From M3007 sp031398055 (GTDB taxonomy: Bacteria; Bacteroidota; Bacteroidia; Chitinophagales; Saprospiraceae), in contig JANNMS010000119.1 in the NCBI GenBank assembly GCA_031398055.1, positions 53,681 to 117,680 of the forward strand: a stretch of 64,000 bases of DNA, given 5' to 3'. Every line of letters starts with the position of its first letter. The stretch's first letter is position 1. A program made the position numbers and the translations under genes. Positions 41,648 through 50,652 of this stretch are shown here, in pieces. The notes beneath the pieces were generated by a model, which saw only the letters and a program-made list of their open reading frames with translations, was not told the origin of the DNA and searched no databases.

Positions 41648-42385
41648 TCAAAAATTCGAAATCAAGATTTTTACTGATTCCGCCATGTCCTTTTTAACGA
41701 CTTCAACTAACCCAAAAAGCAACCTTTCAGCTTCGAAGGGATAAGCGTTTTCCCCAAAAATTTGACAGGAAATATCCTTCATCAAATCGTTGTACTTTTC
41801 ATAGGCTTCTTCAACTTTATAGTATTTGCTGTCTGTGTCTTCCCAAAAAATAAAATTTAATAATCCTGCCATCGGATATTTTACTACGGTTTTATTTCTG
41901 CCGTTCGGGTTTGGGAAAAATTTTTGCCCGTCACTTCCATATTTGAGCAAAGCCCAATTCAAGCAATAAATTGCCCTCGAATCGTAGATACAGTATTTAC
42001 CAACATCAAAAAAGAAGGCAATTTTGGACAAAGAGGAAATGGTTGAAAATTCATCTGTTGTTATTGTCAAATCTTGTGTTTCAAGTTTAGAGATGAATTT
42101 TATCACCTTACCTCTATTGTTTTCTACTTTGAAAGATGGAATACCTCCCCATTTATTGATTAGCCTAAAAGCATCCTCGACTGAAATTTTTTGCCCAAAT
42201 TTTTTGCAGGTTTTAATTTTCAGAAACTTGTCTTTTTCAAGTTCGTCCCAATTTTCGTCAAAGATTTCACGGTCTTCCTCCGAAATTTCTTTTTTGAAAA
42301 ATTCCTCCGAATTGTCTCGCTCGGAACGAGTGTCCGGTTTTTGGAAGCTTTTTTTTGACCGTAAGAATTCAATGACTTTCTCCAT
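41648..42385 (-). CDS. Unknown 245-residue protein
   Basis: No family was recognised. The N-terminus (1-65) is charged and helical (RSERDNSEEFFKKEISEEDREIFDEN...). The centre has SLSKIAFFFDVGKYCIYDSRA, which recalls a motif of helix-hairpin-helix-like proteins in which S-K...F..P...YDS marks the family, and later LLNFIFWEDTD. There is no signal or membrane helix. It starts 91 bases downstream of the metH stop, on the same strand, and may be read with metH. Its role is unknown. Confidence 0.7.
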   Translation of the reverse strand: MEKVIEFLRSKKSFQKPDTRSERDNSEEFFKKEISEEDREIFDENWDELEKDKFLKIKTCKKFGQKISVEDAFRLINKWGGIPSFKVENNRGKVIKFISKLETQDLTITTDEFSTISSLSKIAFFFDVGKYCIYDSRAIYCLNWALLKYGSDGQKFFPNPNGRNKTVVKYPMAGLLNFIFWEDTDSKYYKVEEAYEKYNDLMKDISCQIFGENAYPFEAERLLFGLVEVVKKDMAESVKILISNF

Positions 42386-42476
42386 TCTATTAAGAATTTA
42401 GCAAGTTAGAAATTTGGGTTAAAGACATTTTGTATGGATAGGGTTCAAAACCTCGACGACGTTAATCTGCTGAAAA

Positions 42477-45400
42477 TCAATAGTTCAAAACCGGCGACAA
42501 CCACCTTTCCGCCTCCGCCAAATCCATCCCTTTTCTTTTCGCATAATCTTCGACCTGGTCGCGCCCAATTTGGCCGAGGCCGAAATATTTGGACTGCGGG
42601 TGCGAAAAATAAAAACCCGAAACCGCCGCCGCCGGGTGCATCGCAAAACTTTCGGTCAGTTCGATGCCCAGTTTTTCGGGCTGTAAAAGTTGCCAAATCG
42701 TGCCTTTTTCGGTGTGTTCCGGGCAGGCCGGGTAGCCGGGCGCGGGGCGGATGCCCTGGTATTTTTCAGAAATCAGGTCCTCGTTTTGCAAATTTTCCGC
42801 AGTCGTGTATCCCCAAAACTCGCGACGGACTCGTTCGTGCAGCCTTTCGGCAAATGCTTCGGCCAAGCGGTCGGCGAGTGCTTTCAGCAAAATCGAAGAA
42901 TAATCGTCGTGGTTTTTTTCAAAATTTTTGACGTGTTCTTCGATGCCAATCCCAGCCGTCACGGCAAAAGCACCGATAAAATCTTGCTTGCCGGAGTCCT
43001 TCGGCGCGATGTAATCTGAAAGGCAAAAATTGGGCTGGCCGGGTGCTTTTTGGTTTTGCTGCCGCAAATTCCTCAAAACCAAGTCTCTGTGCCCCTCCCG
43101 AATCGAGTTCGGGACAAGTTGTGCCTCTGTGTTCAATTCGATGTCGTCGCCAACTGAATTCGCCGGAAAAATCCCAAAAACGCCCCGTGCCGTCAACCAT
43201 TTTTCATCCACAATCTTTTTCAACATTTCCTGCGCGTCGGCAAAAAGTGCCGTCGCCTGTTCGCCCACAATTTCATCTTTTAAAATCGCCGGATACCTGC
43301 CCGCCAATTCCCAAGTTTGAAAAAACGGCGTCCAGTCGATGTATTTGGCCAGTTCGGCGAGGTCGTAATTTTCAAAATATTTTACACCTATATATATAGG
43401 TGTCGGCGGCGTGTAATTTGCCCAATCGATTTTTTCGCGGTTTGCTCGCGCGTCGGCGATGGACAGGTATTTTTTGGCCGACTGTTTTCCGGCGCGCGCG
43501 ACCCTTATTTTTTCATATTCTTCTTTGACATTTTTAATAAAAAGGTCGTTTTCAAACTTGTTTTCGGTCAAAAGCGAACTGACGACGGCCACCGAGCGGC
43601 TCGCATCCAAAACATGGACGACGGGCGACAAATCAAAACCCGGCTCGATTTTCACGGCGGTGTGCGTTTTCGAGGTCGTTGCGCCGCCAATCAAAAGTGG
43701 TTTGTGGATTTTCAGCCGCTGCATTTCCCGGGCGACGTGAACCATTTCATCGAGTGACGGCGTAATCAACCCGCTCAAACCGATGATATCGCAATTTTCC
43801 GCGACGGCGGTCGTCAAAATTTTGTCGCACGAAACCATCACCCCGAGGTCCAAAATTTCATAATTGTTGCAGCCCAAAACCACGCCGACGATGTTTTTTC
43901 CAATATCATGGACATCGCCCTTTACCGTCGCCATCAAAATTTTACCTTTTGGTTTTGAAACTTCCCCGCTCAATCTTTTGGCTTCTTCGATAAATGGGGT
44001 CAAATATGCCACCGCCCGTTTCATCACCCGCGCCGATTTGACGACCTGCGGCAGGAACATTTTGCCCGCGCCAAAAAGGTCGCCGACCACGTTCATCCCG
44101 TCCATCAACGGCCCTTCGATGACCTCGAGCGGGGTGGGGAGTTCGGTCCGCGCGGCCTCGGTGTCCTCCTCGACAAATTTGTCAATGCCTTTGACGAGCG
44201 CGTGTTCGAGGCGTTTTCGGACGGGCAGTTTGCGCCATTCGAGGTCCTCGACGATGATTTTGCCGCCGACGTTCCTCAAACTTTCCGCTTTTTTGACCAG
44301 TTCGTCGGTCGCGCCGGGGTGCCGGTTGAACAAAACGTCCTCGATTTTTCGCAGCAAATCGGGTTCGATGTTTTCATAAATTTCAATCATCCCGGCGTTC
44401 ACGATGCCCATGTCCATGCCCGCTTTGATGGCGTGGTACAAAAACGCGGCGTGCATCGCCTCGCGCACGACGTTGTTCCCGCGAAACGAAAAGGACAAAT
44501 TGGACACGCCGCCGCTGATTTTCGCGCCCGGACAGGTCTTTTTGATGGTCCGCGTGGCGTTGATAAAATCCATCGCGTACTCGTTGTGCTCCTCGATGCC
44601 GGTGGCGACGGCGAAAATATTGGGGTCGAAAATGATGTCGGTCGGGTCAAACCCTGCGGTTTCTGTTAAAATTTTGTAGGCACGTTGGCAAATTTCGACT
44701 TTTCGCTGCTTCGTGTCGGCCTGACCTTTTTCGTCAAAAGCCATCACGACGACCGCCGCGCCGAACCTCCGGCAGATTTTCGCTTGCCGCAAAAACTCGG
44801 CCTCGCCTTCTTTCATCGAAATCGAATTGACGACGGATTTTCCCTGCAAACATTTCAGACCCGCCTCGATGACGTGAAATTTTGACGAGTCCACCATCAC
44901 CGGGACGCGGGAAATGTCGGGTTCGGAAACCACCAAATTCAGGAACTCGACCATCGCTTTTTCGGAGTCGAGCAGGCCCTCGTCCATGTTCACGTCGATG
45001 ATTTGCGCGCCGCCCTCGACCTGCTGCCGGGCGACCGAAAGTGCCTCGGAAAGTTGCCCATTTTTTATCAATTTGGCGAAAGCCGCGCTGCCGGTCACGT
45101 TTGTCCGCTCGCCGATATTGACGAAATTCGTGTTTTCGCGGATGATCAGCGGCTCCAAACCGCTCAACATCGTGACCTGTTTTTGTTTTTTCGGCTTGCG
45201 CGGCGCGATGTTTTTCAAATGTTCGGCGATGTGCCGGATGTGTTCCGGGGTCGTTCCGCAGCAGCCGCCGACAATATTTACAAAACCAGATTGGGCAAAA
45301 TCTTCCACCAAATTGCACATTTCGTGGGGCGTTTGGTCGTACTCGCCAAACTCGTTGGGCAGCCCGGCGTTCGGGTAGGCCGAGACAAAACAGTTCGAAA

Positions 45401-46211
45401 TGGCGGCCAAAGTTTCGATGTGTGGGCGCATTTCCGCCGCGCCGAGGGCGCAGTTCAGGCCGACGGAAAATGGGCGGGCGTGTTTCACGGAAATCCAAAA
45501 TGCCTCGACCGTTTGCCCGGAAAGCGTCCGCCCTGAGGCATCGGTAATCGTCCCGGAAATCATGATTGGCAGCACGATATTTTTCTCCTCAAAAACTTCG
45601 TCTATCGCGTAAAGTGCTGATTTACAGTTCAATGTGTCGAAAATGGTCTCCACCAAAATCAAATCCACGCCACCGTCGAGCAGTCCACGAACCTGTTCGG
45701 CGTAGGCATTTTTTGTCTCGTCGAAGGTCACGGAACGGAAACCGGGGTTGTTCACGTCGGGGCTGAGCGACAAGGTTTTGTTCAGCGGCCCGAGCGCACC
45801 GGCCACGAAACGCGGCTTTTTTTTGTCCTTTTTGGTGTAAAAATCTGCGGCGCGGCGGGCAATTTTCGCGGCAGCGAGGTTGAGTTCGTAGGCCGTGCCG
45901 GGCGGCATATCGTAATCTGCCTGCGCGATGGACGTGCCAGAAAAAGTATTGGTTTCGATAATATCCGCGCCCGCTTCGAGGTAATCTCGGTGGATTTCCT
46001 CGACAACATCGGGGCGGGTGAGGCAGATCAAATCGTTGTTGCCCTGCAGATCCTTGTGGTGGTGGCGGTATTTTTCTCCCCGAAAATCGGTTTCGGTGAG
46101 TTTGTAACTTTGGATGAGGCTGCCCATCGCACCGTCAATGATTAAAATGCGGTTGCGGGCGGCTTTGGTGAGTGCGGCGAGGGACGGATTGTTGTTGTTG
46201 AAAGCAGTCAA
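42477..46211 (-). CDS. metH: Cobalamin-dependent methionine synthase
   Basis: 1244 residues, full-length and complete. The homocysteine-binding domain has IDGAMGSLIQSY and the zinc cysteines in NIVGGCCGTTPEHIRH. The pterin domain starts at about 370 with NIGERTNVTGSAAFA. The cobalamin part has DVHDIGKNIVGVVLGC (the axial His) at about 770. The activation domain contains RPAPGYPACPEHTEKGTIW. It methylates homocysteine from methyltetrahydrofolate. A B12 riboswitch was looked for in the 199-base gap upstream and none was seen. The gene is GC-rich compared with the polysaccharide locus. Confidence 0.97.
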   Translation of the reverse strand: MTAFNNNNPSLAALTKAARNRILIIDGAMGSLIQSYKLTETDFRGEKYRHHHKDLQGNNDLICLTRPDVVEEIHRDYLEAGADIIETNTFSGTSIAQADYDMPPGTAYELNLAAAKIARRAADFYTKKDKKKPRFVAGALGPLNKTLSLSPDVNNPGFRSVTFDETKNAYAEQVRGLLDGGVDLILVETIFDTLNCKSALYAIDEVFEEKNIVLPIMISGTITDASGRTLSGQTVEAFWISVKHARPFSVGLNCALGAAEMRPHIETLAAISNCFVSAYPNAGLPNEFGEYDQTPHEMCNLVEDFAQSGFVNIVGGCCGTTPEHIRHIAEHLKNIAPRKPKKQKQVTMLSGLEPLIIRENTNFVNIGERTNVTGSAAFAKLIKNGQLSEALSVARQQVEGGAQIIDVNMDEGLLDSEKAMVEFLNLVVSEPDISRVPVMVDSSKFHVIEAGLKCLQGKSVVNSISMKEGEAEFLRQAKICRRFGAAVVVMAFDEKGQADTKQRKVEICQRAYKILTETAGFDPTDIIFDPNIFAVATGIEEHNEYAMDFINATRTIKKTCPGAKISGGVSNLSFSFRGNNVVREAMHAAFLYHAIKAGMDMGIVNAGMIEIYENIEPDLLRKIEDVLFNRHPGATDELVKKAESLRNVGGKIIVEDLEWRKLPVRKRLEHALVKGIDKFVEEDTEAARTELPTPLEVIEGPLMDGMNVVGDLFGAGKMFLPQVVKSARVMKRAVAYLTPFIEEAKRLSGEVSKPKGKILMATVKGDVHDIGKNIVGVVLGCNNYEILDLGVMVSCDKILTTAVAENCDIIGLSGLITPSLDEMVHVAREMQRLKIHKPLLIGGATTSKTHTAVKIEPGFDLSPVVHVLDASRSVAVVSSLLTENKFENDLFIKNVKEEYEKIRVARAGKQSAKKYLSIADARANREKIDWANYTPPTPIYIGVKYFENYDLAELAKYIDWTPFFQTWELAGRYPAILKDEIVGEQATALFADAQEMLKKIVDEKWLTARGVFGIFPANSVGDDIELNTEAQLVPNSIREGHRDLVLRNLRQQNQKAPGQPNFCLSDYIAPKDSGKQDFIGAFAVTAGIGIEEHVKNFEKNHDDYSSILLKALADRLAEAFAERLHERVRREFWGYTTAENLQNEDLISEKYQGIRPAPGYPACPEHTEKGTIWQLLQPEKLGIELTESFAMHPAAAVSGFYFSHPQSKYFGLGQIGRDQVEDYAKRKGMDLAEAERWLSPVLNY

Positions 46212-46243
46212 ATTTTAGATTGGTTGTTAAAATTTTTGGGAGA

Positions 46244-46251
46244 CAAAAGTA
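46244..46251 (-). promoter_or_regulatory. Candidate -7 box for metH
   Basis: On the minus strand, TACTTTTG matches the Bacteroidota -7 consensus TAnnTTTG exactly and lies 32 bases upstream of the metH start. TTG triplets occur upstream but at shorter than usual spacings, so the -33 is uncertain. Confidence 0.4.
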
Positions 46252-46357
46252 AAATGTCCGGCAACCAATGGGGCGGTTTTTTGGATAAAAAATGAGTAGG
46301 AATTTTGCTCAATGTTTTGTGGGGCGGGGAAATTGAAGGTTGACGGGTTTTAAAAAG

Positions 46358-46390
46358 TTGTCATTTCTGGGCAGTTCATTTTTACATTTG
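46358..46390 (+). promoter_or_regulatory. Candidate promoter for the TIR gene
   Basis: TTG at 46358-46360 and TACATTTG at 46383-46390 have a spacing of 22 bases and match the Bacteroidota -33/-7 pattern (TTG and TAnnTTTG). The -7 box ends 20 bases before the TIR start codon, leaving a very short leader. Confidence 0.5.
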
Positions 46391-46410
46391 CCGTCTAACT
46401 TATTCTAAAA

Positions 46411-47022
46411 ATGACGAATTCGCCGCTTAAAACGCATATTATTTACGCCCGCGAGGATTTTGATGCCCTCGTGCAACTGAAAAAGTCGCTGAAATTACTT
46501 GAAAATTATGGCCAAATCAAAATTTGGTATGATGGCGAAATCATCATCGGGCAAGAGCCGGAAAAAGCCATAAAACTCCATCTTGAATCGGCGGATATCA
46601 TTTTGCTGCTTCTAAGTAAAGATTTTTTGTTCGAAGATGTTGTAGAAAAAGAACTTCATGAGGCTTTGGCTCGACATGAAAAAGGAAAGTCTATGGTCAT
46701 TCCCATTATTTTAAGACCTTGTTTATGGGAGTTACATCCAGAAATAAGGAAATTTAAAGTATTGCCAGAGAATAAAAAGCCAATATTTTCAAAACACTGG
46801 TTTGATTCAGATGAGGCATTTTATGAGGTGTCCATGGGAATTTATAAAACGGTAAGGGCAGCCCGAATAAAAAAAATTGAAGAAGTAATAGAACCATGGA
46901 CAAAGGCTATAAATGCTCTTTCCATGGCTAGTAAAATTACTCAGTCAGATACAAATGGAGTGATACTAAAAATGGAAAGCGAATTGAAAAAACTAAAACA
47001 AGAAGTTGAAAATGAATTTTAG
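46411..47022 (+). CDS. Stand-alone TIR-domain protein
   Basis: 203 residues. The TIR part (about 8-150) has HIIYAREDFDALVQLKKSL, IKIWYDGEIIIGQEPEKAI and ADIILLLLSKDFLFEDVVEKEL, with Glu81 at the place of the catalytic NADase glutamate. The rest (about 150-203) is helical and ends in a coiled-coil-like ESELKKLKQEVENEF. Bacterial TIR proteins often cleave NAD or make signal nucleotides in phage defence, and usually need a partner sensor. No such sensor gene is adjacent. It is divergent to metH, and the 3' half is AT-rich. Antiphage function is inference from the fold only. Confidence 0.85.
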   Translation: MTNSPLKTHIIYAREDFDALVQLKKSLKLLENYGQIKIWYDGEIIIGQEPEKAIKLHLESADIILLLLSKDFLFEDVVEKELHEALARHEKGKSMVIPIILRPCLWELHPEIRKFKVLPENKKPIFSKHWFDSDEAFYEVSMGIYKTVRAARIKKIEEVIEPWTKAINALSMASKITQSDTNGVILKMESELKKLKQEVENEF

Positions 47023-47166
47023 GTTGGTGTTGCACCCAACGAACATTCTATTTTCATTTAAACAATGAACTCAAATTGAGCCTTCGTAAAGTTAGTGTTT
47101 TTACAAAATCTGTTTTTACTTTCGCCTCTTCATATTTACAATCAAACAAAATTAAACCACCTCGCC

Positions 47167-49674
47167 ATGCGTATTTCCCAACTTTTCCTGTTTTGCTTTT
47201 TCCTTTTGCAAACTTCAAAACTTTTTTCACAAGCCGATTTGGTGGCAACCGCTGCTGACTTTACACCCACCAACCTTTTGAAAGGCGATTTAATCACTGC
47301 CGTTGTCACCATAAAAAACAAGGGCAACCAACCTTCCGGAGCCAACTACGTTACTTTTTATTTTTCCAAAGATTTAAGCATTTCAACCGATGAAGAACCC
47401 GCCAGCAGGGTTTCGTTGAAATCTTTGGCAATGGGAGCGTCGGCTGAGGTTGTCTTTTTTTATCCAATCCCAGCCACTTTGACAAGCGGTAATTATTACT
47501 TACTTTTTCAAATTGACCCGTACAATTCAGTAGTTGAAAATGATGAAAACAACAATTTTTGCGCTGGACCGAATGGTTGCAAGACTTTTTTTGTTGAAAG
47601 TCTACGAAAGTTTAATAGTCTAATTCCTTGCCCGATAATTTTTGTTCATGGTTTGATAAGCAATGATAAAACTTGGATACCATTTAAGGATGAAATAAGA
47701 AGAATGTATGGGTGGATAGATGGAGGAAGATTAGACTACTGCCTAAATTTTGACAAAAACCAAAGTACAGCAGATGGATGTAGTACAATTATTGACCACA
47801 CAAATTCAGGCTCAATTTACCCAGGGGATTTTTATTCTGTAAATTTTGATATAGCAAAAGATGGAACTCTCTATGTAAATAATTTAAACATTTTTGTTGA
47901 CGATGACCAAAGCAATCAGTCTGCTGTCGTAAAGCAGGGGTGCGCCTTAAAAAAGGCAATAAAAAGGGTTCTTGAATTAACTGGTGCAGAAAATGTGATA
48001 TTAGTTGGTCATTCTATGGGCGGGCTTGCCATTAGAGAGTATTTGCAAAACTCAAATAACTACCAGAATGATGGAAAGCATCATGTCTCAAAAATTTTAA
48101 CTTTGGCGACACCGCACGGAGGAACTAATTATCTTACAAGTGCGCCGGGTGTAAACCTTGGATTGTTAGATGCTAAGTCAGAAGCCATAAGGGACTTGCG
48201 TTATCCAAATTTAGATTTTCTATTCGATGGAGTTTATTTATTTGGCGGACAAGAGTCATTGCTTTATCCTAATTTTTATCATAATTCAGATGTAAATTGC
48301 GATGGTGACGAAAATGATGTCATTGTGGGTTTGAATGAAAAATATTCACCGGTTGATTTAAATTATGCTTGTATAATCGGAAATGACGATAAATTTGTTG
48401 AAAAAGAAAGGGCAGATTTGAATCAGGTCATTTTTCCTCAACCACCATTATTTATTGGACCAACAGATAGGTTTTACGTTAATAGTGGGCATAGTATTCA
48501 AGAAGACAAGAAGAACTTTTCTGTTTTTGTGCAAGGACTTGACGAACCAACTTACTACGAAACTGCTTATTCCCTCCGAACAAACACCGGATGGTTCGCC
48601 AATGTAACTCAACAAGCCCCAAACAATCCATTGCCAGCACCCCAAAACACAATTGACTACGATGATTTTAAGGTCAACATCCCATCAACAGGCACATGGA
48701 AAATCAGTGTGTACGATATTCCGGTCAACACATTTGCTTGCTATGTTTTGAATTCGGCCTATCAACAACTGAAAAAAGTGAGCAGTAATGGTGCAGACCA
48801 ATTGGAATTGGAACTCAATGTTTCTGCTGGCACTTATTACATTGAATTTGAGGCAACTCCAACGACGGAAAGTTGGAGATTTCCCTATGTTTTTTTCAAT
48901 GAATTTACCCCAACTTCCAATCTGGTGGCCAATTTTTCGGCAGACAACCAATCTGGCTGTTCGCCTTTGACGGTTTATTTTTCCAATTTATCAAGTGGAA
49001 GCCCCGCAACTTATCAATGGAGTTTTTCGGGTGGCACACCTGCCACTTCCAACCAGCAAAATCCGATAATCAAATTCAATCAGCCCGGCGTTTACAATGT
49101 GTCTTTAACCATTTCGAAAAATGGCAATTCTGTTTCTAAAACTGAAAGTGGGTTTATCGTGGTGGGCAAAGCCCCGGAAGCCAATTTTTCGTACAGTTAT
49201 GTGAATAACAACACCGTACAGTTTTTCAATACAAGTGCAAACACAGCCATTTCAACTAATTATGTTTGGACTTTTGGCGATTTTCAAAACAGTTCAGAAG
49301 AATCTCCCACTCACCAATATCTGACGGCAGGCACCTTTAAAGTTAGATTGGTAGCAACAAACAATTGTGGCTCGAATACGATAGAAAAATACATTTCCAC
49401 ACTTGTTGCTGATAAAGAAATCGCTGAAAATGAAAAGATTTTTAAGGTTTACCCCAATCCAAATAATGGCAGTTTTACAGTGTTTTTAAATGCAGATTTG
49501 AAAAAAACTGACGGAAAAATTGTTGTTTTGGATGCAATGGGACGTGAAATCCAAAGCCATGGTTTGAATGCAGAAACAGAAATTGAAATTTATGATAAAA
49601 CTGGCGGTGTATATTTTGTTGGAATCAAAACTCCTGAATTTGTGCTTTTTAAAAGGGTGGTGATTCAGAATTGA
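47167..49674 (+). CDS. Secreted lipase-like protein with CARDB and PKD domains (T9SS)
   Basis: 835 residues from the start at 47167, which places MRISQLFLFCFFLLQTSKLF as a clean signal peptide; an earlier ATG (47095) would add 24 residues. A CARDB domain is at about 23-120. The alpha/beta hydrolase has CPIIFVHGLISNDKTW at about 157-172, the nucleophile motif LVGHSMGGLAIREY at about 279-292, LATPHGGTNYL and a His in NSGHSIQED near 441. A pre-peptidase C-terminal-like domain (about 490-580), PKD domains from 587 and 671, and a T9SS tail (YPNPNNGSFTVFL) follow. It probably hydrolyses esters outside the cell. The middle is visibly more AT-rich than both ends. Confidence 0.9.
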   Translation: MRISQLFLFCFFLLQTSKLFSQADLVATAADFTPTNLLKGDLITAVVTIKNKGNQPSGANYVTFYFSKDLSISTDEEPASRVSLKSLAMGASAEVVFFYPIPATLTSGNYYLLFQIDPYNSVVENDENNNFCAGPNGCKTFFVESLRKFNSLIPCPIIFVHGLISNDKTWIPFKDEIRRMYGWIDGGRLDYCLNFDKNQSTADGCSTIIDHTNSGSIYPGDFYSVNFDIAKDGTLYVNNLNIFVDDDQSNQSAVVKQGCALKKAIKRVLELTGAENVILVGHSMGGLAIREYLQNSNNYQNDGKHHVSKILTLATPHGGTNYLTSAPGVNLGLLDAKSEAIRDLRYPNLDFLFDGVYLFGGQESLLYPNFYHNSDVNCDGDENDVIVGLNEKYSPVDLNYACIIGNDDKFVEKERADLNQVIFPQPPLFIGPTDRFYVNSGHSIQEDKKNFSVFVQGLDEPTYYETAYSLRTNTGWFANVTQQAPNNPLPAPQNTIDYDDFKVNIPSTGTWKISVYDIPVNTFACYVLNSAYQQLKKVSSNGADQLELELNVSAGTYYIEFEATPTTESWRFPYVFFNEFTPTSNLVANFSADNQSGCSPLTVYFSNLSSGSPATYQWSFSGGTPATSNQQNPIIKFNQPGVYNVSLTISKNGNSVSKTESGFIVVGKAPEANFSYSYVNNNTVQFFNTSANTAISTNYVWTFGDFQNSSEESPTHQYLTAGTFKVRLVATNNCGSNTIEKYISTLVADKEIAENEKIFKVYPNPNNGSFTVFLNADLKKTDGKIVVLDAMGREIQSHGLNAETEIEIYDKTGGVYFVGIKTPEFVLFKRVVIQN

Positions 49675-49699
49675 AGTGGCTAAAAAAAAACTAAAAAAA

Positions 49700-49732
49700 C
49701 ATCGCCCGGCAAGTCCAACCTGCCGGGCGATG
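49700..49732. terminator. GC-rich hairpin repeat, copy 1
   Basis: CATCGCCCGGCA (49700-49711) and TGCCGGGCGATG (49721-49732) form a 12-base stem with a nine-base loop after the T9SS lipase stop codon; a T-run follows at 49735-49740. A near copy, with one changed stem base, is at 50537-50569. It likely terminates the lipase transcript and also the VapC transcript from the other side. Confidence 0.75.
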
Positions 49733-49838
49733 CTATTTTTCAGCCCCCGAAACCGCAAAAATCAGGCAATTTGAATCCCCGTTTTTTTGATTTCGGCGGC
49801 AAACGGGTTGCCGGGTTCAAAATCTGCCGTGTTTTTTT

Positions 49839-50225
49839 TCAAAAAAATTTAAGCGGAACCGGATATTCCTTGAATTTCGGGTCGTGGGTAATCAAAGTAA
49901 AATCCTCGGCAATCGCCTGAGCAATCATCAATCTATCAAAAGGGTCTTGATGATGAAAAGGCAAAGTCAAAAGCGTTTGAAAATGCTGAAAAGTAGAAGG
50001 CAACATCAAAAAATCGTTTTCCCGGAGAAATCCTTCCCACTCGTCGAGCGAATAGGTCACCTGCAATTTGCCGAGCGACATTTTTATGGACATTTCCCAA
50101 ATGGCGGCGTGGCTGACGAAGATATTGTTGTCCGTATCTTCGATGATGTTGCGGATTCGGGCGGGCAGTTGCGGGTCGGTCTCGCCGAACCAAATCAGGA
50201 CGTGGGTATCGATCAAGTAGTTCAT
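49839..50225 (-). CDS. vapC: PIN-domain toxin, VapC type
   Basis: 128 residues. The PIN acidic residues are seen as Asp6 in LIDTHVLIWF, Glu44 in AAIWEMSIKMSLGK, the Asp pair in HHQDPFDRLMIAQA and Asp115 in LITHDPKF. The protein is a Mg-dependent RNase by family. It overlaps the upstream small gene by four bases, and that gene has the features of an antitoxin, so the two form a type II toxin-antitoxin pair. The target RNA is unknown. Confidence 0.9.
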   Translation of the reverse strand: MNYLIDTHVLIWFGETDPQLPARIRNIIEDTDNNIFVSHAAIWEMSIKMSLGKLQVTYSLDEWEGFLRENDFLMLPSTFQHFQTLLTLPFHHQDPFDRLMIAQAIAEDFTLITHDPKFKEYPVPLKFF

Positions 50226-50476
50226 TTTGTGGTTTGCATGTAATCTTCAAAACCGGCTGGCGTTTCGTTGAAATCGGGGGCGATGTAAAGCGTTTTGCCT
50301 TTTGCAAAGCCATATTTTCGCTTTTTTTTGCCGTTCGTCCGAGCCGGTCGCGGTGTTGAAAATGCCCGGGGTGCAGCATTTGGTTGCAACAATTGCTGAA
50401 TTTTAAAAAGCAATTGGTTGTCCTGCAAGGACAGGATGAGTTGAATCAACTCCAATTTTTGAACTTCTCCATTCAT
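50222..50476 (-). CDS. VapC-partner antitoxin (DUF2281-like)
   Basis: 84 residues from the chosen start at 50474-50476; an upstream ATG would add 33 residues, encoded in the hairpin repeat region. An N-terminal helix (VQKLELIQLILSLQDNQLLFKIQQLL) may hold the dimer or DNA-binding part, and the C-terminus KYGFAKGKTLYIAPDFNETPAGFEDYM matches the tail of DUF2281-type antitoxins that cover a PIN toxin. The overlap (ATGA) with the toxin gene fits. It probably represses its own promoter. Confidence 0.8.
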   Translation of the reverse strand: MNGEVQKLELIQLILSLQDNQLLFKIQQLLQPNAAPRAFSTPRPARTNGKKKRKYGFAKGKTLYIAPDFNETPAGFEDYMQTTK

Positions 50477-50490
50477 TTTAAAACAAATTT

Positions 50491-50505
50491 TGAGTAGCAA
50501 AATTA
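50491..50505 (-). promoter_or_regulatory. Candidate promoter element of the toxin-antitoxin pair
   Basis: On the minus strand this reads TAATTTTGCTACTCA, whose first eight bases match TAnnTTTG. It lies 15-29 bases upstream of the antitoxin start. The same 15 bases occur upstream of the polysaccharide regulator at 40593-40607. The inverted repeat seen at that site is not present here. Confidence 0.45.
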
Positions 50506-50536
50506 AAAGTTTTTGGCAATTTTTTCCAGAAAACCA

Positions 50537-50569
50537 CATCGCCCCGCAAGTCCAACCTGCCGGGCGATG
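50537..50569. repeat. GC-rich hairpin repeat, copy 2
   Basis: 33 bases identical to 49700-49732 except for one base in the left arm (GCCCCGCA for GCCCGGCA), which leaves one mismatch in the stem. It lies upstream of the antitoxin start and between divergent genes, where a terminator would not be needed, so the element looks like a dispersed repeat. The two copies bracket the toxin-antitoxin pair. Confidence 0.75.
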
Positions 50570-50652
50570 CCACAATCAGTCCCCGGGAATCTCAATTCCG
50601 CTAAAATTTCCCATTTTTGCACCTCGCCAAAAACAGGCGATTTTCCAAAAAT

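Noticed and set aside
42434..42931. Plus-strand frame over the metH 3' end
   Set aside because: Antisense to the conserved activation domain of metH and rich in Arg and Pro.
44734..45498. Long minus-strand frame of 254 codons inside metH
   Set aside because: It is rich in Arg and lies entirely within the metH coding frame, which is conserved over its whole length; it arises from the GC-rich codon pattern.
46212..46410. B12 riboswitch upstream of metH
   Set aside because: The gap is short and shared with the TIR gene; no B12-box-like conserved core could be found.
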